Part shown: positions 55,234 through 64,000 of the stretch, in pieces
Layout: the number at the start of each line of letters is the position of its first letter
How positions within the stretch are numbered: position 1 is the stretch's first letter
Assembly: GCA_020725105.1 (NCBI GenBank)
Contig: DYFQ01000002.1
Location: forward strand, 47,531 to 111,530
DNA: 64,000 bases
Direction: 5' to 3'
From: Symbiobacterium thermophilum
Lineage (GTDB): Bacteria; Bacillota; Sulfobacillia; DYFQ01
Position numbers and translations under genes: made by a program
The notes under the pieces: generated by a model
Databases searched by the model: none
The model's input: the letters and a program-made list of their open reading frames with translations, nothing else
Told to the model about the DNA's origin: nothing

Positions 55234-56864
55234 GACTGATCCCTCCCTGAGGTCCCCACGGCCCGTACCACCGCTTCCACGAGCCCGTCGATGGTCGACG
55301 GACTGGCCACCGCGGCCGGCTCGATCCCGTACTCCCGCAGCGTCGTCGCGGTAACCGGGCCGATGCAGACCGTCGCGACCCCACCGAGCAGCCTGGCCGG
55401 CTCACCGCCGGCGGGAGTGCCCGGGGCCAGAGCGGCGAAGAAGTTGCGCACGGTGGAGGAACTGGTGAAGGTGACGGCGTCCACGGTCCCTTCCGCCAGG
55501 GCCGACCGGACCGCCGCGGCGTTGGCGCCGTCCATCACCGTCCGGTAGGCCGGTACCTCCTCCACCTCCACCCCCAGGCCGGCCAGGGCCCGGGTCAGGT
55601 GGTCCGGCGCCTCGGCGGCTCGCGGCAAGAGCACCCGCATCCCCCTGCACACCCGTCCCCGCAACGCCTCGGCCAGAGCAAGGGTCTCGTAACGGCCGGG
55701 AACCAGGTCCGCCCGGACCCCGCGGGCCGCCAGGGCGTCCGCGGTCCCGGGCCCGACCGCACCCAGCCTGGCGCCGGCAAGGGCGCGGGCGTCGAGCCCC
55801 GCCGCCGCCAGTCGGTCCCAGAAGCCGGCGACCCCGTTGGGACTGGTGAACACGATCCAGTGAAACTCCGCGAGCCTCGCCACGGCGCCGGCCAGCGGAC
55901 CGACGTCCGCGGGCGGTTCGATCCGGATGACGGGAAACTCCAGCACCTGCGCTCCCAGGTCGCCGAGCCGCCCGCGCAGGGCCGACTGCTGCTCGCGGGC
56001 CCGGGTGACCACCACCCGGCGCCCGAAGAGGGGCCGCCGCTCCAGCCAGACGATGGCCTGCCGCAGGCGCACCACCTTGCCCACCACCAGCAAGGCGGGG
56101 GGCTTCACCGCCTCGGTCCGGGCCCGGGCGGCGATGTCTGAAAGCCGCCCGGTGACCACCCGCTGGCCGGGCGTGGTGCCGCGCTCGATGACGGCGGCGG
56201 GGGTGGCCGGGTCTTTGCCGCCGGCCAGGAGGTCACCGGTGATCCGCTCCAGCGCCCCGACCCCCATCAGCACCACCAGGGTGTCGGCGCCGCGGGCCAC
56301 CGCCGCCCAGTCGACCGGCGCCTCCTCAAAGGTTCCGGCCGCGGCGTGCGCCCCGGGCTCCGCCGGACGGGCGGCCCCGGGCTCGGGCTCGTCCTCGGCC
56401 CGGGCCCCGTGGCCCGTGGCAATGGCCAGGCTCGAGGCCACCCCCCGGTGAGTGACGGGAATGCCGGCGTAGGCCGGGACGGCCAGCGCCGAGGTGACAC
56501 CCGGCACCACCTCGAAGGGAATGCCCCGTTCAGCCAGATACAGCGCTTCCTCCCCTCCCCTGCCGAACAGGAAGGGGTCGCCGCCCTTGAGCCTGACCAC
56601 CACCTGGTGCCGGGCCGCCAGATCCGCCAGCAGCCGGCAGATGCCCGCCTGGTCCAGCGAGTGGCGGCCCGCCGCCTTGCCGACGTAGTGGCGCTCGGCG
56701 GCTGGTGGACAGGCGTCAAGCAGCTCGGCCGGGGCCAGCCGGTCGTAGACGACGGCGTCGGCCCGCGCCAGGAGTTCCCGCCCGCGGACGGTGATCAGGC
56801 CGGGATCGCCGGGTCCGGCACCTACCAGGTAGACAGTGCCCGGCAACCCGGCGGCGGACGACAT
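55230..56864 (-). CDS. Fused uroporphyrinogen-III C-methyltransferase / uroporphyrinogen-III synthase
   Basis: [74 protein letters not shown]; second half [41 protein letters not shown]. Confidence 0.93.
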   Translation of the reverse strand: MSSAAGLPGTVYLVGAGPGDPGLITVRGRELLARADAVVYDRLAPAELLDACPPAAERHYVGKAAGRHSLDQAGICRLLADLAARHQVVVRLKGGDPFLFGRGGEEALYLAERGIPFEVVPGVTSALAVPAYAGIPVTHRGVASSLAIATGHGARAEDEPEPGAARPAEPGAHAAAGTFEEAPVDWAAVARGADTLVVLMGVGALERITGDLLAGGKDPATPAAVIERGTTPGQRVVTGRLSDIAARARTEAVKPPALLVVGKVVRLRQAIVWLERRPLFGRRVVVTRAREQQSALRGRLGDLGAQVLEFPVIRIEPPADVGPLAGAVARLAEFHWIVFTSPNGVAGFWDRLAAAGLDARALAGARLGAVGPGTADALAARGVRADLVPGRYETLALAEALRGRVCRGMRVLLPRAAEAPDHLTRALAGLGVEVEEVPAYRTVMDGANAAAVRSALAEGTVDAVTFTSSSTVRNFFAALAPGTPAGGEPARLLGGVATVCIGPVTATTLREYGIEPAAVASPSTIDGLVEAVVRAVGTSGRDQS

Positions 56865-56881
56865 GACCCGCTCTTCTCCTC

Positions 56882-57871
56882 TCATTGCGCCGGCGCCTGG
56901 GCCAGCAGGGCGCCCGCCCCCGCCGCCAGCAGTTCCCGGGCCAGGGTCAGGCCGATGGCTTCGGCCTCCGCGGGCGTCCCGCTCCGGCGGCCGCGGAGCA
57001 CGGTACGGCCGTCGGCCGCCCCGACCAGACCCCGCAGTTCCAGCTTCCGCCCCCAGACCCGGCCCAGGGCCGCGATGGGCAGCCGGCAACCGCCCCCCAG
57101 ACCCTTGAGCAAGGCGCGTTCCGCCCGGACGGCGGCCTCGGTCGGCTCGTCCGACGCCTGCCTGAGTTCGGCGGCGAGCTGGACCGCGCCGGCCCGCACC
57201 TGCACGGCCAGGGCACCCTGGCCGGGCGCCGGAAGCATCTCGTCGGGGCCGAGTACGTGGACGGCCCCGTCGTACCCCTCCCGCAAGGCCGGCCCGCCGG
57301 CCCAGATGCCCAGGCGCTCCAGCCCCGCCGCCGCCAGGACCACCGCGTCCAGGTCTTCGCGCCCGAGTCTGGCCAGGCGGGTTTCCACGTTGCCCCGCAC
57401 CGGGACCACTACCAGGTCCGGCCGGTAGGCCAGCAGCTGGGCCGCGCGGCGCAGGCTGGAGGTACCCACCCTGGCGCCGGCCGGCAGACTCTCAAGGCCG
57501 CCGCCTTCCCTGGTGATCAGCAGGTCGCGGGGGTCTCCCCGCCGCAGGACGGCGGCCAGGCAGAGTTCGGGCGGCGAGTCCACCGGCAGGTCCTTCAGCG
57601 AGTGGACGCAGCAGTCGACCTGGCCGGCGAGGAGCGCCCGCTCCAGTTCGGCGGTGAACAACCCCTTGCCCTCCCAGGCGACGTTCGCCCCTTCCACGAG
57701 TCGGTCGCCGCGGGTGCTGATGCCGACCACTTCGGCCTCAAGGCCGGGGAGGTGCCGCTTCAACTCGGCGATGGCCAGTTCCGTCTGGCGCATGGCCAGG
57801 GGAGAGCGGCGGCTGCCCACCCGCAGCCGCCGGGTAGCCGGAGCCTCGGGTGCCGGGCTCACCTCACTCAC
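56882..57871 (-). CDS. hemC: Hydroxymethylbilane synthase
   Basis: RVGSRRSPLAMRQTELAIAEL, FTAELERALLAGQVDCCVHSLKDLPVDSP, GTSSLRRAAQLLAYRPDLVVVPVRGNVETRL, APGQGALAVQVR. Confidence 0.96.
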   Translation of the reverse strand: MSEVSPAPEAPATRRLRVGSRRSPLAMRQTELAIAELKRHLPGLEAEVVGISTRGDRLVEGANVAWEGKGLFTAELERALLAGQVDCCVHSLKDLPVDSPPELCLAAVLRRGDPRDLLITREGGGLESLPAGARVGTSSLRRAAQLLAYRPDLVVVPVRGNVETRLARLGREDLDAVVLAAAGLERLGIWAGGPALREGYDGAVHVLGPDEMLPAPGQGALAVQVRAGAVQLAAELRQASDEPTEAAVRAERALLKGLGGGCRLPIAALGRVWGRKLELRGLVGAADGRTVLRGRRSGTPAEAEAIGLTLARELLAAGAGALLAQAPAQ

Positions 57872-58565
57872 CCTTCGACCGGGCCGTTTTCCCGGCCGCC
57901 TGGCGGTCTACCGCTTCCTCCACCAGCGCCCAGGCCCGGCGGCGGACGGCGCCGACGTCTCCGCGGGCCAGGTCGCCCAGGGGGTCGGACCCCAGCAGCA
58001 CCTCGAAGATGCGGGCCCGTTCCTCCAGGGAGAGGTCGGGATGGCGTTCCATGATCTCCCGCCGGAGCTCTCCCAGTACCTGGACGAGGAGCCCGTGCTC
58101 CGGCCCGAAGCTGGAGCTGAGCTGTCGCCTGAGGTGCTTCGCCATGGCCGGGCTGAGCCCGTCCGTCGTGATGCTGATGCACAGCGGGCCCCGGCGGACC
58201 ATGGACATGTAGATGAAGTTGCAGCGGGGCGGGTCATCGACGCAGTTCACCAGGGTCCCGGCGGAGAAGGCCTCTTCCGCCACGATTTCGTTGACGGACC
58301 GGTCGTCGGTGGCCGAGACCACCAGGAAAGCTCCGGCCAGGTCTCCCGGGCGGTAGGTCCGGCGGACCACCTCGACCCGGCCTTCCCCGGCCAGGGCTTC
58401 CAGTTCCGGGCTCAGGTCTGGACTGATGATTGTCACCCGGGCCCCGTGTTCCAGCAGGCCCCTGGCCTTGTGGGTGGCGATCTCGCCGCCGCCCACCACC
58501 ACGCACCGCTGACCGCGAATGTCAAGCGCCACCGGGAAGTACCGGGGGCGGTACGACTCCTGCAC
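57864..58565 (-). CDS. Precorrin-2 dehydrogenase / sirohydrochlorin ferrochelatase-type protein
   Basis: YFPVALDIRGQRCVVVGGGEIATHKARGLLEHGARVTIISPDL, VVSATDDRSVNEIVAEEA, NCVDDPPRCNFIYMSMVRRGPLCISITTDGLSPAMAKHLRRQL; GGAGG before GTG 58565. Confidence 0.92.
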   Translation of the reverse strand: MQESYRPRYFPVALDIRGQRCVVVGGGEIATHKARGLLEHGARVTIISPDLSPELEALAGEGRVEVVRRTYRPGDLAGAFLVVSATDDRSVNEIVAEEAFSAGTLVNCVDDPPRCNFIYMSMVRRGPLCISITTDGLSPAMAKHLRRQLSSSFGPEHGLLVQVLGELRREIMERHPDLSLEERARIFEVLLGSDPLGDLARGDVGAVRRRAWALVEEAVDRQAAGKTARSKGE

Positions 58566-58627
58566 TCGACGGCCTCCTTCCGCGGCGCCCGCCCGGCCCG
58601 CCGGGCGGCCGCGGATCTTGTACCCGG

Positions 58628-59461
58628 TCACGAGCCGAACTTGTGCAGCCCGGGCACCCAGAGGTTGATCACGAACAGATTCACCAGCACCGCGGCGAAC
58701 CCGACCACCGCCAGCCAGGCCGCCCGCCGCGGCGACCAGCGCGCCAGACGCCTTGAAAGAAGATACCCCCCGTAAATCAGCCAGGTCAAGAGGGACCAGG
58801 TTTCCTTGGGGTCCCAATCCCAGTAGCGGCCCCACGCCACCTGGGCCTGGAAGGCGCCGGTCAGGATGGCCAGGCTCAGGAGGGGAAAGCCGAACGCCAC
58901 CAGCCGGTAGCCCAGGCGGTCCAGTTCCGCCAGGGACGGCAGGCGGTAGAGAAACTGCCGGAACGTCTTGCCTTTCAGCTGGCGCTCCAGCAGCAGGTAC
59001 ATGACCCCGGCCACGAAAGAAAGCGCCAGGGCCCCGTAGCCGGACAAGGCCAGGACGACGTGGATGGCCACCCCGGCTCCCGTCAGGTCCACGTGGCCAC
59101 CCGCCACCGGCGTCATGCCCGTGCCCAGGACGCCCGCCCCGCTGAGGAGCAAGAAGGCCACGGGAATGACGAAGCTGCCCAGGACGGGCAGGCGGGCGAA
59201 GGCGTGAAAGACCAGGTAGTTGGTGACCCCCAGCCAGGTGAAGAAGAGCACCGCTCCGAACAGGTGCAGAATCAGGTACCGGCCAAAGGCCAGGGCCCCG
59301 AGGCCGATCGCCAGCGAGTGGGCCGCCCAGGCCAGCAGGGTCAGCCACACGGCCAGCCGGCCCCACCGGCGGAAAAACAGGGCGCCCACCTGGCCGACGG
59401 TGGCCAGGGCGTAGGTGGCGACGGTTGAACCGTAAGCGATGGGGATCAGACCCTCGGTCAT
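58628..59461 (-). CDS. CcsA/HemX-family cytochrome c assembly-type membrane protein
   Basis: GRYWDWDPKETWSLLTWLIYGGYL (WWD-type motif) within a multi-TM protein, located between hemA and a sirC-like gene. Confidence 0.9.
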   Translation of the reverse strand: MTEGLIPIAYGSTVATYALATVGQVGALFFRRWGRLAVWLTLLAWAAHSLAIGLGALAFGRYLILHLFGAVLFFTWLGVTNYLVFHAFARLPVLGSFVIPVAFLLLSGAGVLGTGMTPVAGGHVDLTGAGVAIHVVLALSGYGALALSFVAGVMYLLLERQLKGKTFRQFLYRLPSLAELDRLGYRLVAFGFPLLSLAILTGAFQAQVAWGRYWDWDPKETWSLLTWLIYGGYLLSRRLARWSPRRAAWLAVVGFAAVLVNLFVINLWVPGLHKFGS

Positions 59462-60840
59462 GGCCCCGAACCCTTCAAGGTCGTCCGCCCGGCGCCGTGG
59501 GGGGTGACGGGACTGGCGGCCGGCCGGCCGGCCTCTGGCTCGGCCTCGGAAGCGGCCGCCTGGTCCAGCCCGAACAGTCTTCGCACCAGTTGCAGGGTCT
59601 CCCCGGCCCGGCCCTCGCTGGCAAACTCCTTGAGCTTCAGGGTGGGGACGTTGAGGAACTTGTTGACCATGGTGACCGTCATGGCCTCGATGATCTGCCG
59701 CTCCCGCTCTCCCAGTTCGGGCAGGCGCCGGAACACCTCCTCCAGTTCCGACCGGCGGATGGCGTGAGCTTGCTCCCGCAGCGACCGGATGAGCGGGACC
59801 ACGTCCAGCGCGTTCAGCCAGGCCCGGAACCGCTCCACTTCCTCGTCCATGATGGCCTCGGCCAGTTCGGCCGCTTTGCGCCGCTCGTGAAGGTTCTGGG
59901 CGACCACCGCCTCCAGGTCGTCGATGTCGTACAGAAACACGTTGTCCAGCTGGCCGACCTCCGGCGCCACGTCGCGGGGAACGGCGATGTCCACGATGAA
60001 CAGGGGACGGCCCCTGCGGCGGGCCAGCGCGCGCTCGACCAGCCTGGCGTCCAGCAGGGTTTCGGGAGCGTCGGTGGAGGTGATGACCACGTCCACCGAC
60101 TCCAGAAGGGCGGGCAACTCGTCGAGGCCGGCCGCCGTGCCTCCCCAGGCCGCCGCCAGGTCCTCGGCCCGGCTCCGGGTCCGGTTGCAGACGACCAGCC
60201 GGACGGAGCCGGCTCCCAGCAGGTTCTTCACCGTCAGTTCGGCCATCTTCCCGGCCCCCACCACCAGCACGCCGGACCGGTCAAGCCGCCCGAAGACGCG
60301 CCTGGCCAGTTCCACCGCGGCGTAGGGGACCGAGACCGCGTTGTGGCTGATCTCCGTCTCGGCGTGGACGCGCCTGGCCACCGCCAGGGCCTGCCGGAAC
60401 ATGGCGTGGAAGACCTTGCCCACGCTGCCGGCCCGGTGGGCCGCCAGGTAGGCCTCCCTCACCTGGCCCAGCACCTGCGTCTCGCCGAGCAGCATGGCGT
60501 CAAGACCCGAAGCCACCCGGAACAGGTGGCGAGCCGCGTCAAGCCCGACGTGGGAGTACAGAAAGGGTCCGAAATCCTCGCCGGAAAGCCCCTTCCGGCT
60601 GGCCAGGAAGCCGGCCAGGCTGGCGGTGGCCAAAGCGGCATCGTCCCACGGGCCGGCCGCGTATACCTCCGTGCGGTTGCAGGTGGACACAAGCACCCCC
60701 TCGCCCCACCCCGCCTCGCGGCGAAGATGGGCCTTGAGGGCATCCAGCGCCGGCTCCAGGTCGGCCTGGGGAACGGATAACCGTTCCCTGATCTCCACCG
60801 GCGCCGTCCTGTGGTTCAGGCCGACGGCCAGGATGAGCAT
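59458..60840 (-). CDS. hemA: Glutamyl-tRNA reductase
   Basis: VGLNHRTAPVEIRERLSV, VLVSTCNRTEVYA, GETQVLGQVREAYLAA, ISHNAVSVPYAAVELAR, VLVVGAGKMAELTVKNL. Confidence 0.96.
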   Translation of the reverse strand: MLILAVGLNHRTAPVEIRERLSVPQADLEPALDALKAHLRREAGWGEGVLVSTCNRTEVYAAGPWDDAALATASLAGFLASRKGLSGEDFGPFLYSHVGLDAARHLFRVASGLDAMLLGETQVLGQVREAYLAAHRAGSVGKVFHAMFRQALAVARRVHAETEISHNAVSVPYAAVELARRVFGRLDRSGVLVVGAGKMAELTVKNLLGAGSVRLVVCNRTRSRAEDLAAAWGGTAAGLDELPALLESVDVVITSTDAPETLLDARLVERALARRRGRPLFIVDIAVPRDVAPEVGQLDNVFLYDIDDLEAVVAQNLHERRKAAELAEAIMDEEVERFRAWLNALDVVPLIRSLREQAHAIRRSELEEVFRRLPELGERERQIIEAMTVTMVNKFLNVPTLKLKEFASEGRAGETLQLVRRLFGLDQAAASEAEPEAGRPAASPVTPHGAGRTTLKGSGP

Positions 60841-60853
60841 GGCCTGGGGTTAC

Positions 60854-62173
<1,320 letters not shown>

Positions 62174-62262
62174 GGGTCGGTCTCCCCTCGTCGAGTCATC
62201 TTACCCCGGAAATTTGAGCACCGTATGGAGGCCACATCCTGCCGTCCGGCCGCCACCGGTGC

Positions 62263-63201
62263 CTACAACAGGTGGCGGACGCTTGCGATGGGCTCGCGGA
62301 CCGACCGCACCGACCTGGCGAAGGCCTCCCGCTCCTCGGGCTCCAGTTCCAGTTCGATGATGCGTTCCACGCCGCCGGCGCCCAGCACCACGGGGACCCC
62401 CATCACCACGTCGTCCTCGCCGTACTCGCCGGCCAGCACCGCCGCTACCGGCAGCACCCGCTTCTTGTCCCGCAGGATGGCGTCGGCCATCTGGGCCAGG
62501 GCGGCGCCCGGCGCGTAGAAGGCGCTGCCCGTCTTCAGCAGACTGACGATCTCGCCGCCGCCCTTTCTGGTGCGGTCCACCAGGGCGTCGATGCTCGGCC
62601 GGTCCAGGAACCGGTCGATGGGAATGCCCCCGACGTAGGCGTAGCGGACCAGAGGCACCATGGCGTCGCCGTGACCGCCCAGCACCAGCGCCGTCACGTC
62701 CTCCATGGAAACCCCCACCGCCTGGGCGATGAAGGCGCGGAAGCGGGCCGAGTCCAGGATTCCGGACTGGCCCATGACCCGCTCCCGGGGCCAGCCCGAA
62801 ACCTTCCACGCCACGTAGGTCATGACGTCCACCGGGTTGGTGAGGACGATCAGGATGGCGTCGGGGGACCGGCGCACCAGTTCCTCGGTGACCGAACGGA
62901 CGATGTTCAGGTTCGTCTGCAGCAGGTCGTCGCGGCTCATGCCCGGCTTGCGGGCGACCCCCGCGGTGACGATCAGCAGGTCCGAGCCGCTGGTGGCCTC
63001 GAAGTCGTTGGCCCCAACCACCCGGTTGGAGAAGCCCGCGATGGGGCCCGACTGCAACAGGTCCAGGGCCTTGCCCTGGGGCAGGCCCTCCACGATGTCC
63101 TGCAGCACGATGTCGCCCAGTTGCGCCTGGGCCATCCAGTGGGCCGCCGTGGCGCCGGTCGCTCCCGCGCCGACAATGGTGATCCTGGCACGCCTGTTCA
63201 T
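62263..63201 (-). CDS. mdh: Malate dehydrogenase
   Basis: RITIVGAGATGATAAHWMAQAQLGDIVLQDIVEG, TAGVARKPGMSRDDLLQTNLNIV, LTNPVDVMTYVAWKVSG, VLGGHGDAMVPLVRYAYVGGIPI. Confidence 0.94.
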   Translation of the reverse strand: MNRRARITIVGAGATGATAAHWMAQAQLGDIVLQDIVEGLPQGKALDLLQSGPIAGFSNRVVGANDFEATSGSDLLIVTAGVARKPGMSRDDLLQTNLNIVRSVTEELVRRSPDAILIVLTNPVDVMTYVAWKVSGWPRERVMGQSGILDSARFRAFIAQAVGVSMEDVTALVLGGHGDAMVPLVRYAYVGGIPIDRFLDRPSIDALVDRTRKGGGEIVSLLKTGSAFYAPGAALAQMADAILRDKKRVLPVAAVLAGEYGEDDVVMGVPVVLGAGGVERIIELELEPEEREAFARSVRSVREPIASVRHLL

Positions 63202-63235
63202 CTTGCTCCCCCCTGCCTCAGCTGGCTGTCGGCCG

Positions 63236-63270
63236 GAAAGAAATACGGGACGGACCCGACGCCGTCCCGT
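63236..63270 (-). terminator. Probable rho-independent terminator in minus direction
   Basis: ACGGGACGG-N8-CCGTCCCGT stem (63245-63270) followed on the minus strand by ATTTCTTTCC. Confidence 0.6.
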
Positions 63271-63281
63271 GAATTCCCCAC

Positions 63282-63320
63282 CGGCAGGGTCCCGGCCCCG
63301 CGGGACCGCGGGCCCTGCCG
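63282..63320. repeat. Long nested hairpin in the interval between the partial synthase gene and mdh
   Basis: Outer arms CGGCAGGG/CCCTGCCG with inner GTCCCG/CGGGAC. Confidence 0.6.
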
Positions 63321-63333
63321 CCACACGGAGTGG

Positions 63334-64000
63334 TTATACCCGGGCCGTTTCCTTACGGGCACCGGCCCCGAAGTACTCGGGCAGGTGCTTCTCGGCCTGG
63401 GCCAGCATCTCCTGCTCGGAGATGCTGGTGGTCCGACGGTGGACGGTATACTGCTCTTCGACCCAGGCGAAGATCCTCTCGACGCCCGGGTGCCGCTTGT
63501 CAAGCTTCTCGTCGTCCTTCAAGCCCAGGCGCTGGTTGACCCAGAAGGCCACCCCGGCGATGCCGGACTTGTCGGTGATGTTCACGCCGAGCGGGCGGTT
63601 GAGCAGCCGCGCGGTGTCGAAGATGTTGTAGATCTCCTCGTTCTTGATGACGCCGTCGGCATGGATGCCGGCCGCCGTCACGTTGAACTGCCGGCCGAGG
63701 AACGGCGTCATGGACGGGATCGGGTAGCCGATCTCCCGCTCGAAGTACTCGCCGATCTCGGTGATGACCGTCGGGTCCATGCCGTTCAGGCTGCCGGTGA
63801 GCCCGGCGTACTCGAACACCAGTCCCTCGATGGGGGTGTTGCCGGTGCGCTCACCGAAGCCCAGGAGCGTCCCGTTGACCGCCCCGCAGCCGTACAGCCA
63901 GGCGGTGGACCCGTTGATCAGCACCTTGTAGAAGTCGTTGTGGCCGTGCCACTCCAGTTGCTGCTTGGGCACGCCGGCGTCGTTGATGAGGGTGTGGACC
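63334..64000 (-). CDS. Homocitrate/2-isopropylmalate synthase-family (DRE-TIM) enzyme, candidate (Re)-citrate synthase; N-terminal part outside window
   Basis: LEWHGHNDFYKVLINGSTAWLYGCGAVNGTLLGFGERTGNTPIEGLVFEYAGLTG; GRQFNVTAAGIHADGVIKNEEIYNIFDTARLLNRPLGVNITDKSGIAGVAFWVNQRL. Confidence 0.8.
   Translation of the reverse strand, partial: VHTLINDAGVPKQQLEWHGHNDFYKVLINGSTAWLYGCGAVNGTLLGFGERTGNTPIEGLVFEYAGLTGSLNGMDPTVITEIGEYFEREIGYPIPSMTPFLGRQFNVTAAGIHADGVIKNEEIYNIFDTARLLNRPLGVNITDKSGIAGVAFWVNQRLGLKDDEKLDKRHPGVERIFAWVEEQYTVHRRTTSISEQEMLAQAEKHLPEYFGAGARKETARV

Overview
This 64 kb window comes from a very GC-rich, gene-dense bacterial chromosome. The gene content (SLH-domain protein, Rex, HemAXCDBL-type operon, two-subunit acyl-CoA mutase, Re-citrate-synthase-like enzyme) suggests an anaerobic or thermophilic Firmicutes-like lineage; this taxonomic reading is inference. 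I saw no rRNA, tRNA, CRISPR array, prophage or IS element. Main blocks: (1) class III aminotransferase end, MBL-fold hydrolase and an SLH protein; (2) a compact minus-strand operon with a Ycf46-like AAA+ ATPase, DUF2997-like and DUF1257/Ycf35-like proteins, a 72-aa Cys protein and a membrane coiled-coil protein, together the best candidate for an uncharacterised system; (3) acyl-CoA dehydrogenase, MeaB and a two-subunit B12 acyl-CoA mutase whose active-site motifs look isobutyryl-CoA-mutase-like; (4) rex and a D-Ala-D-Ala carboxypeptidase; (5) a late menaquinone cluster (ubiD, ubiA, ubiX, ubiE types) interrupted by a complete SsuA/NMT1-type ABC transporter; (6) LacI regulator, family-10-like glycosidase, two MFS transporters, a methyltransferase and sucCD; (7) a 12-gene complex-I-like group 4 [NiFe] hydrogenase in order J-K-L-M-N-A-B-C-D-H-I-protease, a circular permutation of nuo order without E/F/G; (8) a divergent heme-c-type sensor kinase and response regulator leading into a group 3b-type [NiFe] hydrogenase (hydBGDA-hypA); (9) kbl/tdh, MoaD plus a small partner ORF and a tungsten AOR; (10) malic enzyme, an early tetrapyrrole operon, malate dehydrogenase and a partial Re-citrate-synthase-like gene. 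Start sites were refined by eye from Shine-Dalgarno motifs and stop/start overlaps, and family names come from motif recognition, not database searches.
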